Assembly: GCF_030272615.1 (NCBI RefSeq)
Contig: NC_081409.1
Coordinates: 651,156,468-651,220,467 of the forward strand
Origin: Cryptomeria japonica
Lineage: Eukaryota > Streptophyta > Pinopsida > Cupressales > Cupressaceae
DNA length: 64,000 nt
Direction of reading: 5' to 3'
Shown here: positions 45,306-56,594 of the stretch, piece after piece
How positions within the stretch are numbered: position 1 is the stretch's first letter
Layout of the letters: each line of letters opens with the position of its first letter
Position numbers and translations under genes: made by a program
The notes under the pieces: model-generated
Databases searched by the model: none
What the model was told of the DNA's origin: nothing
What the model saw: the letters and a program-made list of their open reading frames with translations, nothing else

Positions 45306-47220
45306 TGATGCTCTGCAAAAAGTAATGTTAGGAAATTGTCAAGACAAACATAAAACAACAAGCAACAAACAAGTGTTAGTGTTAGAAATCACAAATCAAA
45401 CACTATCATAAGCAAGCATATAAAGAGAGATACAAAACATACAATAGAAAGCTTGATAAATCTAAGAAATGCAATAAGGCATCTCAAAATGCTCTCCACC
45501 ATGCTTATAGCTTCTCCTCCCTTGTTCCTCTCCTCTCCAAGTTCCCAAATGAGCCTAGCTCTTAGTAGCTTTTTGCACTATTCTAGATGTCTTATGGAGG
45601 TTCAAGATTATAAAATGGATGATTATGAGAATGCAAATGTGAACAAGCTAAAACAAGATATTATCTAATTATCTAATGTAAATTTTAACCCAAAAAGAAA
45701 AATGTGGATGATTATGCTAAATGCTCTCTAAATTTCACTATAAATTAGATGCATACAAGATTTCAGGATCTAGATTATGAAGAAATGAGCTCTATTTATA
45801 GGTAAAATGAAGCAATGGAGGGTTGAGATTGAGTAGTCTCATCAAGGGTTAGGATTGAGGGGTTTATGATCTATGTGAGGGCTTTCAACCTAATCTCAGG
45901 ATGTAGATTATGAAGAAATGAGCTCTATTTATAGGTAAAATGAAGTAATGGAAGGTTGAGATTGAATATTCTCATCAAGGGTTAGGATTGAGGGGTTTAT
46001 GATCTATGTGAGGGCTTTCAACCCAATCTCAGGATGACAAATGTCAACATGAGATGAGTTGAGAGGAGAGGGAATAAACATTAAATGTTTGACATGATTT
46101 GAGGGTTAACTTGGGAGGTAAGGTTAATGTTGAGTTGAAAGAATAAAGCCATTATCCAATAAAAAATGTCTTTATCCAATGGATAAGCTCTTGTACAAGA
46201 GTTGGTGAGGATAACCATGGTCAAAGCAATAAATGCTTGAAGAGACCCATGAGTCAAATGGAGGTTGAGTTAGAGGTAAAGTCTCTAACCATGGGGGCAA
46301 GTGGATTTAACCATAAATGGTTATGTAAGAGCCACTAATGGTCATGTAAGAACCATTAGTGGTTTGGAAGACTTTAGGGGTTAGCTTGTTGAACACATAA
46401 AGCATTAAATGCTTTTCAAAGACTTTGAAAACTTTGAGAAGTGACTCCAAGTTGCTTAGGAATGTGACAATATTTAGGGGATGGATTAGGCTAATTAGGA
46501 ATGGTTTAGAAGAGTCTAGAAGGGGATTTAGGATTGGAAGTGGGTTTGGTGGGTGAGGAAAAATATGATTTAAATTAAAATTAAATTAATTTATTTCAAT
46601 TGTGGTTGCAACTTGCATTTGTAGGAGAATGCAAGTTGGGGGAATTTTATGGTTTAAATAAATGTTTTAATTATTTATTTAAAAGAAGAAAGAGAATTAA
46701 ATTAAATAAATAAGATTTATTCATTTAATTGATTGTGAATTTGGTTTAATGAATTAATTGAAATCAATTCAATAATTTATTTAATTAATAGGAGAATGGT
46801 TGAGGAGGAATTAATTAAATGTTAATTTAATTAACTGCTGTCTAGTGGGTTTATTAATCAAATAAATAGTAAATATTCATTTAATTAAATGGACAGATTT
46901 ATGTGACTACACACACACACATATGTATGTATGTATATTTAATTAATATATATACACACAAATTATTACACACACGCGCGCACATACATCCTAATATCCT
47001 ATTGACCATGTGCATGCAATGCAATTGGGCACACACCAATTCCAAATATTTTTTTAATTACCCATTTTATTTGTGGTCATGTCAATATCATATTGTATAG
47101 GGGAGTAGTCATTTATTAAGTCATTTTTTTGTTTGTGTGGCTAATTATTTGGTTGTGATTCTACCCCATTACCAAATTGGTCATTTATTTAGTCATTTAT
47201 ACTTGTGTTCCAAAAAATGA
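45306..47220 (-). repeat. LTR-like copy B of gypsy element G (5' LTR) plus adjoining CACTA right arm
   Basis: Starts TGATGCTCTGC next to the primer site, so the minus-sense LTR ends here (...GCAGAGCATCA). Two TATA boxes face the minus strand. Collinear with copy A through 47220. The true outer LTR border cannot be placed, because the A/B homology runs on into CACTA subterminal repeats; it must lie left of 47299 if the CACTA reading is right. Confidence 0.7.
45764..46029 (-). repeat. 133-bp tandem duplication of the LTR promoter segment in copy B
   Basis: CAGGATNTAGATTATGAAGA begins at 45764 and at 45897. TATAAATAG on the minus strand therefore occurs twice (45792-45800 and 45925-45933). Copy A has a single unit. 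The duplication arose after the two copies separated, or was lost from A. Confidence 0.85.
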
Positions 47221-47299
47221 CTAGGATTTGGTCATTTTTACTTGTCGTGACTAAAAGCTTTAGTCACATGTTCATTTATTTACCATATTTCTACTAGTG
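47040..47299. repeat. Right subterminal region and terminus of the CACTA element
   Basis: TAGTCATTTATT, GGTCATTTATTTAGTCATTT and AATGACTAGG motifs in the orientation complementary to the left end, finishing TATTTCTACTAGTG followed by GAT. Confidence 0.7.
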
Positions 47300-47302
47300 G
47301 AT

Positions 47303-48506
47303 GACTTAGGATGATAATTTGAAGAGGTTCCATAAGTTTAGTGTTCTTCATTTGGTCCAAAAGCATTGATGTTATTTCTGTTGACTGTTCTAGTGAACAA
47401 TCATAGTCTGGAATATGTGTTTGAACTAGATATGTTTCAGATGGTCATGTTTACTATTGCACAATGGTCCTACAACTTAATTTCAGGTTTTTAGTGGTTT
47501 GATTGGTTGGCTCATGAGTGACATTGTTGTCTATTGGTTATGGTGTTGATTTTATGGGTATGCAGAGGAATGTGCTACTTTTCTTATCTAGATATTCTTT
47601 CAAGAATGTTATAGACCATTCTTTATTATTCCTAAGATGTTTTGCTTTGTTTGTAGTGGACTGCTTATTTTGTTTTTGGGTTTGGGTTAAGATGCTCTGA
47701 GTTTAGCAGATTAGTTTGTACTGCCTTATATGTTTTGGTTTGAGTGGTTGCGTTTAAAGTCTTTTGGTGATATTTCAAAGGTGTGTTGACTTAGTGTGAA
47801 CCCTCACATGTTTCTCTTACCTTCAAGATGATATATTTTGGGTCATTATTATGTACACGTTACATTTTCCTTTTGGTCAACTTAGTAGAGATTATTATTT
47901 ATTCGATTGATATGTAATAGGCAGATCAATTGTATTTGGTATGTGTGATAAAATGATATGGATATAAAGTAAGTAATGAGATATTCAATGTGAATGTGAT
48001 GCAAATTTGAAGTAAACCAAAGGTCCGAAAGTATTGCAGTGCAAACAAATGAATATGAAGCCGTGAACTGTTATCCACATTTTGTTAGAGGATTTTTCTA
48101 TATAGTTTGGTATTTTATACTTGTTGTATCTGCAGAATTATTTTTGTACCTTGCCTTGAAGAAGTGATATTTAGTTGTGCAAGTCCTTATCTTGGATCTT
48201 GCCTAAGGTTGTGCACCTTAGTCCGCAATTCTGGAGCAATGAGCTCTTTGGTCAGTGGCCTCAAATATTGTAAATTATTATTATATATATTGTGAGTTTG
48301 ATTCTCGATGTGGTTTTTCCCAGTTTGGGCTTTCCACATGAAAATCTTGGTGTTCTTGTGTGGATGCATTTGTTGTTTCAGTTGTTTACTTTCATGCACT
48401 TTGGTTTGAATGAATATCTTGGTTTTATTAGTTTAAGTTTATCAAGTTTTTATATACGCTAATTCATACCCCCCTGTTAGCATCTAGTAGTGTTCAACAA
48501 TGGCTA
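47303..48506 (+). mobile_element. Copia-type LTR remnant
   Basis: The right part is LTR-like: GTGGTTTTTCCCAGTTTGGG-CTTTCCACATGAAAATCTTGG (48310-48350), and the end CTAATTCATACCCCCCTGTT ... GTTCAACA at about 48506, both typical of copia LTR 3' regions. The left part (47303-47900) has no recognisable gene; the frame at 47518-47700 has no domain. No standard copia primer site follows, so it is probably a solo or truncated LTR. Confidence 0.55.
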
Positions 48507-48579
48507 CCTTGAGGCACCACATCAATTGCCTACATATGTTTCCCCCATATTGGTCTTCCTAGAGTTTATGTGGTGATTC

Positions 48580-50540
48580 ATGTGGAGAGAAAATATGCAC
48601 ATGGAAGTACAGAGGAAAGGTACTTTTCTCCCTCGGTGTGTAAGGTATTATGATTTCCTCATTAGTGTTGAGGCCTTGGATGAGGTTCATAAGTATTTAA
48701 ATAGTAGATATTCTTTGAAATTTGGACAATGGAGAAATTATGATCCTAAGGGACTCATGCATTGGTTAAAAGAAGTATATCTAAATAGGGGGTCTTATTA
48801 CCATGACTTGTATCATATTGAGGATGTAATGAGGAGCTACCTAGATATGTCAACAACAGTGTAGAGAAGAAGGAAATGGGCAATTTTCTTAAGTATTGAA
48901 ATAGAAAGAAAAAGGTGGAACCCTAATTTTAAGGGGTTTCACCTAGAGGAGAAAAATGAGGTTAAGAGATTGAATGTATGATTGAAATTTTTTAACAATT
49001 GTATAGTGGAAATGTTGCAACTAAGGGGAAGAGGCCCATAGAAAGAGAGAAATCACAAAGTTCACCTCATGTACTAAAAAAATGGTCGAAAATGAACCAT
49101 TGGTAGTTGAGGAATATCTTGTAGGTGATCCTCTTGTGAGAGAAGGAATTCTTAAATATGTTCTTGTAAGGTTGGATGAGTTGATGGCTAGAAGAAGGGT
49201 AAGTGTGCTACCCAACTAACCATCAACACAAGAGACACCACATAAAAGATTGGTTGTGCCAATTTTTTCCTATGAAATTTCTGAGCAGACAAGAGATACT
49301 GAAGGAGTTGCTCATATTTAATATGGATTAGCTATTGATTAAGAGGTTGATAAACCTATGAGGACTCCTCCAATGGAAGTATTCTAAACAAGAATCCACA
49401 AGATGAACAACTATGGGCATACCTATTCCTTTTGACTACATAGATGATGAATAGGTGATTGCTTCTACCATGTTTTTGTTAGATGGCGAGTTCATCAAAA
49501 CTCTAGAGTTCAAGGACTTATGGTTGAGAATGAGGCGACAATTAGGAGGACGTATTTTTATTGGACCAAATAACACAACATTAAAATCTTCTACTTTTCG
49601 ATGAATTTGATAATGAAAGGGGTCTTAGTGGTACTGGTTACCATCCAACTTTCAAGGAATTATTTCAATGGACCAAAACCCTTAAAAAAAGGATGCCACG
49701 ATTGTTGATTGGAGTGGAAGAGACAACAAGTGATGGTGGTGTTATCAAAATGTAGAAGGATACCATTGTTGTAGAAGCAACAACAATCACCATGCATTTT
49801 GCTATGTTTGCTAGAAATATAACAAAACAACAATAGAAGGTGTTGGAAAAAATGGTAACATGAAGGGTGTAAATTAACGAGGCAAACAACAAGTTGTTTA
49901 GAGAAAATGGTAGGATGAAATATGCCCTAGGAATTAAGACACTCCCTCCTCTTCCATCAGACACAATAATTGAGGACCAACTTTCTTCTTCAATAAGTGA
50001 TGTCGTTTATTCTTCTTTAAATGATATTGAAAAGACAAGTGAACAATTGATAGTTGTTGAGCATGAGTTGAATATAAGAAAAATTATTTATTATTAGAAG
50101 CTAAAATAATGGCAAAGGACAAAGCTTTAAATGTAATGAAGGGAACAATCCTACAATTGTTAAGATAAATTTTGAATAAATTAGATGAAGTTCATTAATC
50201 TTATCATATTTTTTCATAGGCTATGCAACAATGTAAGAGATTTTTGGAAATTTTGAAACCCTTGTGTGATACATGGCAACCATAGAATAGTCTTCTTAAG
50301 GATTTGAGCATGGTAACAGAAAATTTACCAACAACTCCTGCAATAATTATGGCAACTAGTAAAATGTTTAACATGTTGCCCATGGAGGTTCAATATCTGA
50401 AAGGGAAGGAACAGGTGATTAGAGATAAGGTTGATTCATTCCATGTGCTTCAACATTAGACCATTCCAGAATTGTTAGATAAGGATGGAGAGATAAAAAC
50501 TCTTGAGAAATGGAAAAAGGAGTATGATGAAATGATTCCT
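48580..50540 (+). pseudogene. Unrecognised decayed coding region
   Basis: The first frame (48580-48864, 94 residues) is fairly compositionally protein-like: FLPRCVRYYDFLISVEALDE, VHKYLNSRYSLKFGQWRNYD, LKEVYLNRGSYYHDLYHIED. Further pieces such as REEGILKYVLVRLDELMARR (49140-49200), SRIHKMNNYGHTYSF-type text and a Leu/Glu-rich coil near 49894-50097 follow in shifting frames with stops. Family not recognised; by composition and setting it may be an extra ORF of a gymnosperm retroelement. Confidence that it was once coding is moderate, function unknown. Confidence 0.4.
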
Positions 50541-51834
50541 AAAGCTTTCCAAAGGAATTAGTTGCGGGTATCTACATCTCATACTGTAATTGATAACATC
50601 ATTGGGACTGATATCATTTATGGAAAATTAATAGCAAATGTGAAAATGTTATAGATAATAAGTGCAAGGAGACCCCGACTAGAGTTTAGGAGATACATGA
50701 ATTCAAATGGCCATCTAATTTTCAAATAGCATAATGACATTGAAAGTATTGTACTCTTGAGGAGGAGTAAAGGAGAAATATCATGGAAGGAGGAACATAC
50801 TACATTTTAGGCACAACCCAGTTATGTACATAAGGACCTTGCTAGATCAACTGATCATGGGTGCCTTATGCAGATTTAGTGGAGCTGATCATTCATTGCA
50901 GATCCACAGGCCTACAATCCTTAGTTGTCTTCAACAAACACTTTTCTCTTATTTCATTTCATTTTTTCTAATTCCTACTTTAGTGAATTCTACATCAACA
51001 ATAATAAATTTTGTATTGGTAGGGTAACCAAATATGCAAACCTTAGCGAGCCTCTTCAACAAGACAAGTCAACAACATTTTTCACATAAAGCAGTTGTAT
51101 TTGCATTCCCCTTTTAGGAATGCAAATATTTTTTTGTCTCATATGCTATGTAAAGATGCCTTGGCATATTTTATTGTAGTTGAATTCAAATTTTGACATG
51201 TGTACAAGTGATCCAAAGCTTGTTTTCTCCCTTCATTTTTCTATAAAAGGGAATTCAAGATCACTTGTAAAAGATTATAAAATGTTTTCTCTTGGGTGGG
51301 TATATTGTATCGAGTCTAATCTTTTGAGTAATAGAAGAAAAGGTTGTAGAGTATTTTGTGTTCATGAATTGTATACATCATTTTGAGATATTAATGAAAA
51401 TACTTTCAGATTATCTCCCATTTCGTGCTATCTTTCCTATATGAGTTAATATGTTAAGGATGCATTAATTTGTCTTTGCAATTTTATTTTGAATGTGTAA
51501 GATGTGTTACAGGTTTCTTTCAAGGAAATAATTAAATTATGTGAGCATGTTACTGTAGGTAAGATGAACAAGATGGTGATCCTTAAGTAGAATTTGAAGC
51601 TGTTAGGATTGAATATTTGTGTAATACACGAGAATTTAGAATTGGATGGTGAAAATATTAATGCATTTCATGGATATGTAATTCTTTGTTATTTGACTCC
51701 ATCACCCTAGGAAGTAGGAACCTATCAATTTGCTTTTGTAATATATTTTAGAGTCATATTATTCAACAAAATCTTTTAGTTTTTGTTGTATGATTAGGAT
51801 TAGAGTAGAATTCATTCTTAAATGTGCATAATAG
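50541..51834 (+). other. Probable LTR-like DNA with TATA box
   Basis: TCTATAAAAGGGAATTC at 51239-51255 is followed by ~170 bases ending in TTAATGAAAATACTTTC, a promoter-to-polyA layout like a plus-sense LTR. No terminus or target duplication was fixed. No gene seen. Confidence 0.35.
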
Positions 51835-52973
51835 TGAAAATAACCATGAATAAATCCAATTCAGGGTTGAATAATATGCATTCAGGTTAGAATTCATTGA
51901 GAATTATATGCATAATATCAATATTTATTAATATTTGCACAAGGTCTATCAATATTGCAAGGTGTGCAGACCTAGGTCTCGTAGCGAGATCTTTTAGCCT
52001 TTTCGTTGAAATCTCATTCACTGGCCACTCATCTAAGGGTCTGTAGATTGGTATTGGCTTTTTATAGGAATTCCTTAGGCAATCAGTTGGAAATACCAAC
52101 AGGTTGGTTTATACTTTTTAGCTGAAATTTCAGGAGGATAATATGATGGCCTTGTAATTTCCAAATCTATCCTTGATATATGAAAATGATTATTTTAAGT
52201 CTATCAAAAGGTAATTTTACTTTGAGATCCTTATATAAGACATCACTCCTAATTCCTTGCATCATCTTCTATTATCTCATTCTATCCTTCCAAGAGCTAT
52301 TATTCCAATTCAAGAGAAGATCTAAGTCTAAGGAGCAACAAGCTACAAAAAGACATTTTAAATTATGTTTTCACATTGAATTTATGATGAATTTTATAAT
52401 GATTTATCATGTTATTGGATTGAAACATGAAGGAAATATCTTAAGAGCATTGTATCATCAATTGAAGATATAATCATTTCAATTCTAGATCTAGTATTTG
52501 CCCCATAAAGGCACTTTCTCTTTTTTATTTTATTAATCATAGATTTATTTCAAAGTTTCTTCGGTTTAGCCTAGGCAAACCCTTATCAATCCAACAATTT
52601 TTTTCTCTCTCTTGTGTGCTCAGGTGACACATTTTGTAGAGAACACAGATCTTGAAATTGTAGATTGAGATACAAAACAAGATTTTGAAGAAGCAAAAAA
52701 GCCTAATTAAGGTTGCCAAGTGATGTTGACTGACACTTTTCCAATGAAGTTTCAAGGAGATATTTCGAATGACATCCTGGTTTTGAAATTGTTTTTGATG
52801 TCCGCATCTAAGACCTTTGGGTCAAGGTCACCTAGCAACATTGACTTGCGTTTTTTAGCCCATATTTTAGACATAGGTTTCTCTCTCCTTTCCATTTCCA
52901 AATTTGTACTTAACGTCTGCATATCAATTATGTATTTACTTGTTTATGTTGTTTATTATCAAATTTGCACCTG
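51835..52973 (+). repeat. LTR-like copy 1 of a third LTR family (plus sense)
   Basis: TATA-like CCTTATATAAGACATC at 52223-52238, then CCTAGGCAAACCCTTATCAA near 52571, GACATCCTGGTTTTGAAATTG near 52769 and ACTTGTTTATGTTG near 52937. These elements recur in the same order in the minus-sense copy at 59240-60499. The left border is uncertain. Confidence 0.55.
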
Positions 52974-54310
52974 TAACATCCTAAATTGCACCCCCTTCCA
53001 ATTTAGACCATATTTGGGGCTCTCACATCATGCATGATGCAAATATGTGCTCAATATTATATTTTGCCTTGCATATTCCCTTTATCCTAGCCCCATATTA
53101 GGGTAGGACCGGGGCATGGCGCCTTGGTCCTCACCGAGACCATGGTGCCACCCCATGGTGCTCCCTAATTTGGACCCAATCTAAACCCTTTTCCCCATCT
53201 CAAATTTGAGCGAGAAACCTTTCTTTCTGTTGGCCTATGTCAAAAAATTAACATGATTTCCTGATGGGTAAGTATATAAGGAGGTCTTCCCCTCTCATTT
53301 TGGGGGGACAAATAAATTCATACATTCATGATAGGTGAAAATGGGAGCAATCAAGGATTCGAGAATTCATCATCAAGCATTTCTAGAGGTCTTCAAGGAT
53401 GCATATTCTTTATCTATCTATTGTGGAGCAACTTTACATCATTCCTATGCAAGCACATGTGTGTGATTAGGGTTTTGTCATGTTCATCCCATTTCATACA
53501 ACATATGTGATTATATTCAAGAAGCAAAACATCATTATTAGTCATTGTAGATCAGAGGTATATCTTTCCATGATTTATTTCAGTATTTACAACATTTCAT
53601 TCAAGGTCGATTCCTAAACCAGGGTTTGACTTAGGCAAACCCCTATTCCCAACCTATTTCCCCTTCTTTTGTGTGTGTAGGAAATAGGTACATAGCTACG
53701 ATCTTCAGGATAAGGTTTGTTTACAGTGACGAATCAATCCCCCTTTGATGTGTGAAAAGTGTGGAGGACTATGACAAGCACCACAGTCTCGATATTTTAG
53801 GTGCTTTTTGGTGGATCAGATTCGAGTCTGCGTACATTTCTCAGTTCCAGGTGTACAACTCAATCCCACATCTATAGGTCACCGTTTTTCATGTTTTTAC
53901 CTTCATTTCCAACACTTTATCTTAATTCAACAATTCAAATTACAAAAAAGGACCTCAAATCAATGAATCCAATCAATTTCCAGTCTTAAATCCTTTCTGA
54001 TCTGTAATTGAATCTATTGGATTTCCCTCTTTTGAATGTGATGGTCATCATAAGAAAAAATTAGTGGTTTTCTCCCTCTAATGGTGGAAACCCTATTTTT
54101 TCACCATTACAACACCCATTAAGCCTAGTTCTTAAAATCTACTTATCACATCAATTCAAATCAATCAATAAGAGAACAATCAAACTATAAGTGCCCAACT
54201 CTCACCAATAGTTTTGCAGTTGAGACATAATTGATTGTTTTCTAATGTAATTGATGGGATTGGGTTTGATTCCTAGCTTGCATATTTAGACTAGTGAACC
54301 CCATTTCCAC
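52974..54310 (+). repeat. LTR-like copy 2 of the same family (plus sense)
   Basis: Starts TGTAACATCCTAAATTGCAC, resembling the minus-sense copy start TGTAGTATCGTAAATTATA. TATA-like AGTATATAAGGAGG at 53270. Then AGGGTTTGACTTAGGCAAAC near 53620, and GGGTTTGATTCCTAGCTTGC followed by AGACTAGTGAACCCC at 54261-54304. Arranged head to tail with copy 1. No protein domain in it. Confidence 0.6.
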
Positions 54311-54316
54311 TACATT

Positions 54317-54626
54317 ACAACACCTAAGATGATGCGATCCAATTCTCAACCATGTAATTCACAACTTTGCTTTTCTTTTAATAGTCGCTTTTAAAAATAA
54401 TTTTTTAATGTGATCCCAAATTAAATTAAACTCTTTGATATAGTTAGCTTTTTCCTTTCTAATCTACTTTGACAACACCTAAAATGACATGATCCAATTT
54501 TCAACCATATAATTAACAACTTTTCTTTTCTTTTAATAACCGCTCTTAAATATGATTTTTTATTATGATTCCAAGTTAAATTTAACTCTTTGATATAGTT
54601 AGCCTTTTTCCCTCTAATCTATTTTG
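54317..54626. repeat. 155-bp tandem dimer upstream of the MADS exon
   Basis: ACAACACCTAARATGAY starts at 54317 and 54472, and both units run through TTTGATATAGTTAGC. About 470 bases separate the dimer from the MADS ATG. No known regulatory motif recognised. Confidence 0.75.
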
Positions 54627-55091
54627 TCTACATGATCCACCTAGTTTTTCAATTATGTAGTATGTAAATATGTCTATTGACCAACCGCTTGTTGAGATCT
54701 CCATTCTCTAAAAATCCTACTTTTTAACCTCCATGAAATATGGACCAGTCAGTCTTGCCATCATTGACTTTTACATTGGATTCTTTTTCTATACAAACTA
54801 ACGATGAGAATCCCCAATTTCTCCACTGGACCAGATGCCAGCTGTCAATGAACTCCTCCAATTTCAACAACTTGCTGGTACAATATTTTGTGACAGGCGT
54901 TTTCCTTTGCAATAAATATATTACTTTAAAGATAACACGTATGAATATTTCCACTAGTGTAAGGACAATACGTATACTGGCAACCATATTGATAATGAAT
55001 TGAGAGGCAGGGACATACATTTTGAGGATCTTCTTTCAGTCTGCAGTATCCTCTATTACTCTGCAACTGCAGTATCTGGATATACACGAGA

Positions 55092-55273
55092 ATGACGAGG
55101 GGAAAACTGCAGTTGCAGACGATTCAAAACCCCGTAAGGCGTCGGATTACTTTCTCTAAGCGTAAAGCAGGACTGCTGAAGAAGGCTAGCGAGCTCGCCC
55201 TTCTCTGTGATGCTGAAGTCGCGCTCCTCATTTTCTCACCGTCGGGAAATCTGTACGAATTTGGCAGCCCCAG
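55092..55273 (+). CDS. MADS-box transcription factor, exon 1 (MADS domain), MIKC type
   Basis: Exon of 182 nt, the usual length of MIKC exon 1: 60 codons plus two bases, then AG|GTAAGG, a strong donor. It encodes [20 protein letters not shown], then [20 protein letters not shown] and [20 protein letters not shown]: a full MADS domain for CArG-box binding and dimerisation. The K-R and [16 protein letters not shown] cores are intact, but QTIQN for KRIEN, RRR for NRQ and SKRK for SKRR are unusual. NPV and KAGLLKKA recall the AGL12 group, whereas the IFSP-SG-LYEF end recalls TM3/SOC1; subfamily is unsettled. No I, K or C exon was recognised to 64000, so the first intron must exceed 8.7 kb or the gene is a fragment. 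No upstream TATA box clearly seen. Confidence 0.85.
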
Positions 55274-55804
55274 GTAAGGAACCCTCATTCCCCTTCTCCC
55301 ATTTGTTTTTGTCTCCATTTTATGGTCGAACATCACACAGCAAGTTATTTTCAATGATTTACTGTTTTAGACTTCCAGAATTAGAAATTCATACAAATAA
55401 AATAAATATATCATATGTCAATGAACACGATCTTACAAAGGTGCAAAAAAATTAGTTAAAATTCGGCTACCATTTTTGCCTGCATGGAGGAGCAAACTTT
55501 CGTTTCTCTTCCTTAGCCATAATTTAGGGCCCCTCAATAATTGGTGATTTGTACAACGGCGAAACAGAGAAAGTGTGTGTGTCTTGCAGACAAACGATAG
55601 CTTAGTAATTTCTTCTGAAATGCGGATGGCGCGGCTTTTATCAAATCGAAATCTAAATCGCATTTTAGATTAAGTCGTATTTAAGATCAAGCGGCAACTT
55701 TTGACATGGTCCTCCTATACCGGCAACTTACGTGTACCTCATAAACTAAAGCTGTAGACCACCATCATTGTGCCGACACCAAACCAGCAAGTAGGTACCT
55801 CATA
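55274..55804 (+). other. Start of MADS intron 1
   Basis: The donor GTAAGG opens at 55274. No further exon recognised. The minus-strand frames here (55124-55354, 55433-55663) overlap the exon or lack domains and are treated as shadows. Confidence 0.5.
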
Positions 55805-55812
55805 TGTGCTGA

Positions 55813-56586
55813 CAGGCCTGGAATTTGACGGCCACCCACCTGTCATATAATTTTTTATGACAGTTTAGTAATTTTAATGCCTTTCATTTTACGTTTTTAA
55901 AAAAATGTTAAGTGTCAATTTTTTTTTAATTTGTGAATAGTTTAATATAAATTCTTTAAGCTTCATAGAATTGAAGTTCCAATAAAATTCAATTGAGGTG
56001 AAAAGAAATAATTCCATAAAAAAAAGTAAAACTTTGAAAAACAATGATAAATTAGTAATGCACTTAAAAAATTTTAAATTTACTTGTAAGTTTCTAAATT
56101 CAACTCAAAAATCTTGTTTATTATAAAAATAGAAACCATTTAGATTTTTTTATTACAATATTTAAAAAAATTAGAAATGATTATATCTTATCATTTCAAT
56201 TGTTAGAAGTTTCTATATTGATATTTAAGACAATCTTTAAAAAATATTAAAAACTAAATTGACAAAGTTTCTAAATTTATATAAGAAAAACATACTAAAA
56301 ATTCATATAAAAATAATATAAAATTAGAAATAATTATATCTTAATCATACCATTTTAAAATATTCTAAATAAATTCATATATCTATAATAAACATTGTAA
56401 AATAATATATATCAATATATATTACCTATTATAATATTTTACGGCTTATTAATAATTTTAAGTGTCATATATACGGTTTGTGGAAAAAATAGCATGTCGA
56501 TACTTACGGTCCACTAATTTTATTAGTTGTAATATACGATCTAAAAGTGCAAAAACGACCATATAGCCTGTCAAATTCCAGGCCTG
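55813..56586. mobile_element. Non-autonomous hAT-type MITE in the MADS intron
   Basis: Perfect 8-bp target duplication TGTGCTGA at 55805-55812 and 56587-56594. Terminal inverted repeats of at least 17 bp, CAGGCCTGGAATTTGAC, at both ends. 774 bp, AT-rich and non-coding. Eight-bp duplications and CAG-type termini are standard for hAT. Terminal sequence differs from anything seen beside the hAT gene at 61527, so that gene is not evidently its source. Confidence 0.9.
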
Positions 56587-56594
56587 TGTGCTGA

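Larger units (their letters stand above)
23467..47299. mobile_element. Composite CACTA (En/Spm-like) transposon, 23.8 kb
   Basis: Left end CACTAGTACAAAAAC; right end, read inward on the minus strand, CACTAGTAGAAATATGG. Both are bounded by the trinucleotide GAT, the 3-bp duplication size typical of CACTA elements. Both ends carry the same subterminal motif (TAGTCATTTA and relatives) in inverted arrangement. No TNPD-type transposase frame was found, so the unit is non-autonomous or its transposase has been lost. The interior is filled with an LTR-element complex, a plant-mobile-domain pseudogene and simple repeats. A chance coupling of two different CACTA ends is the alternative. Confidence 0.65.
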
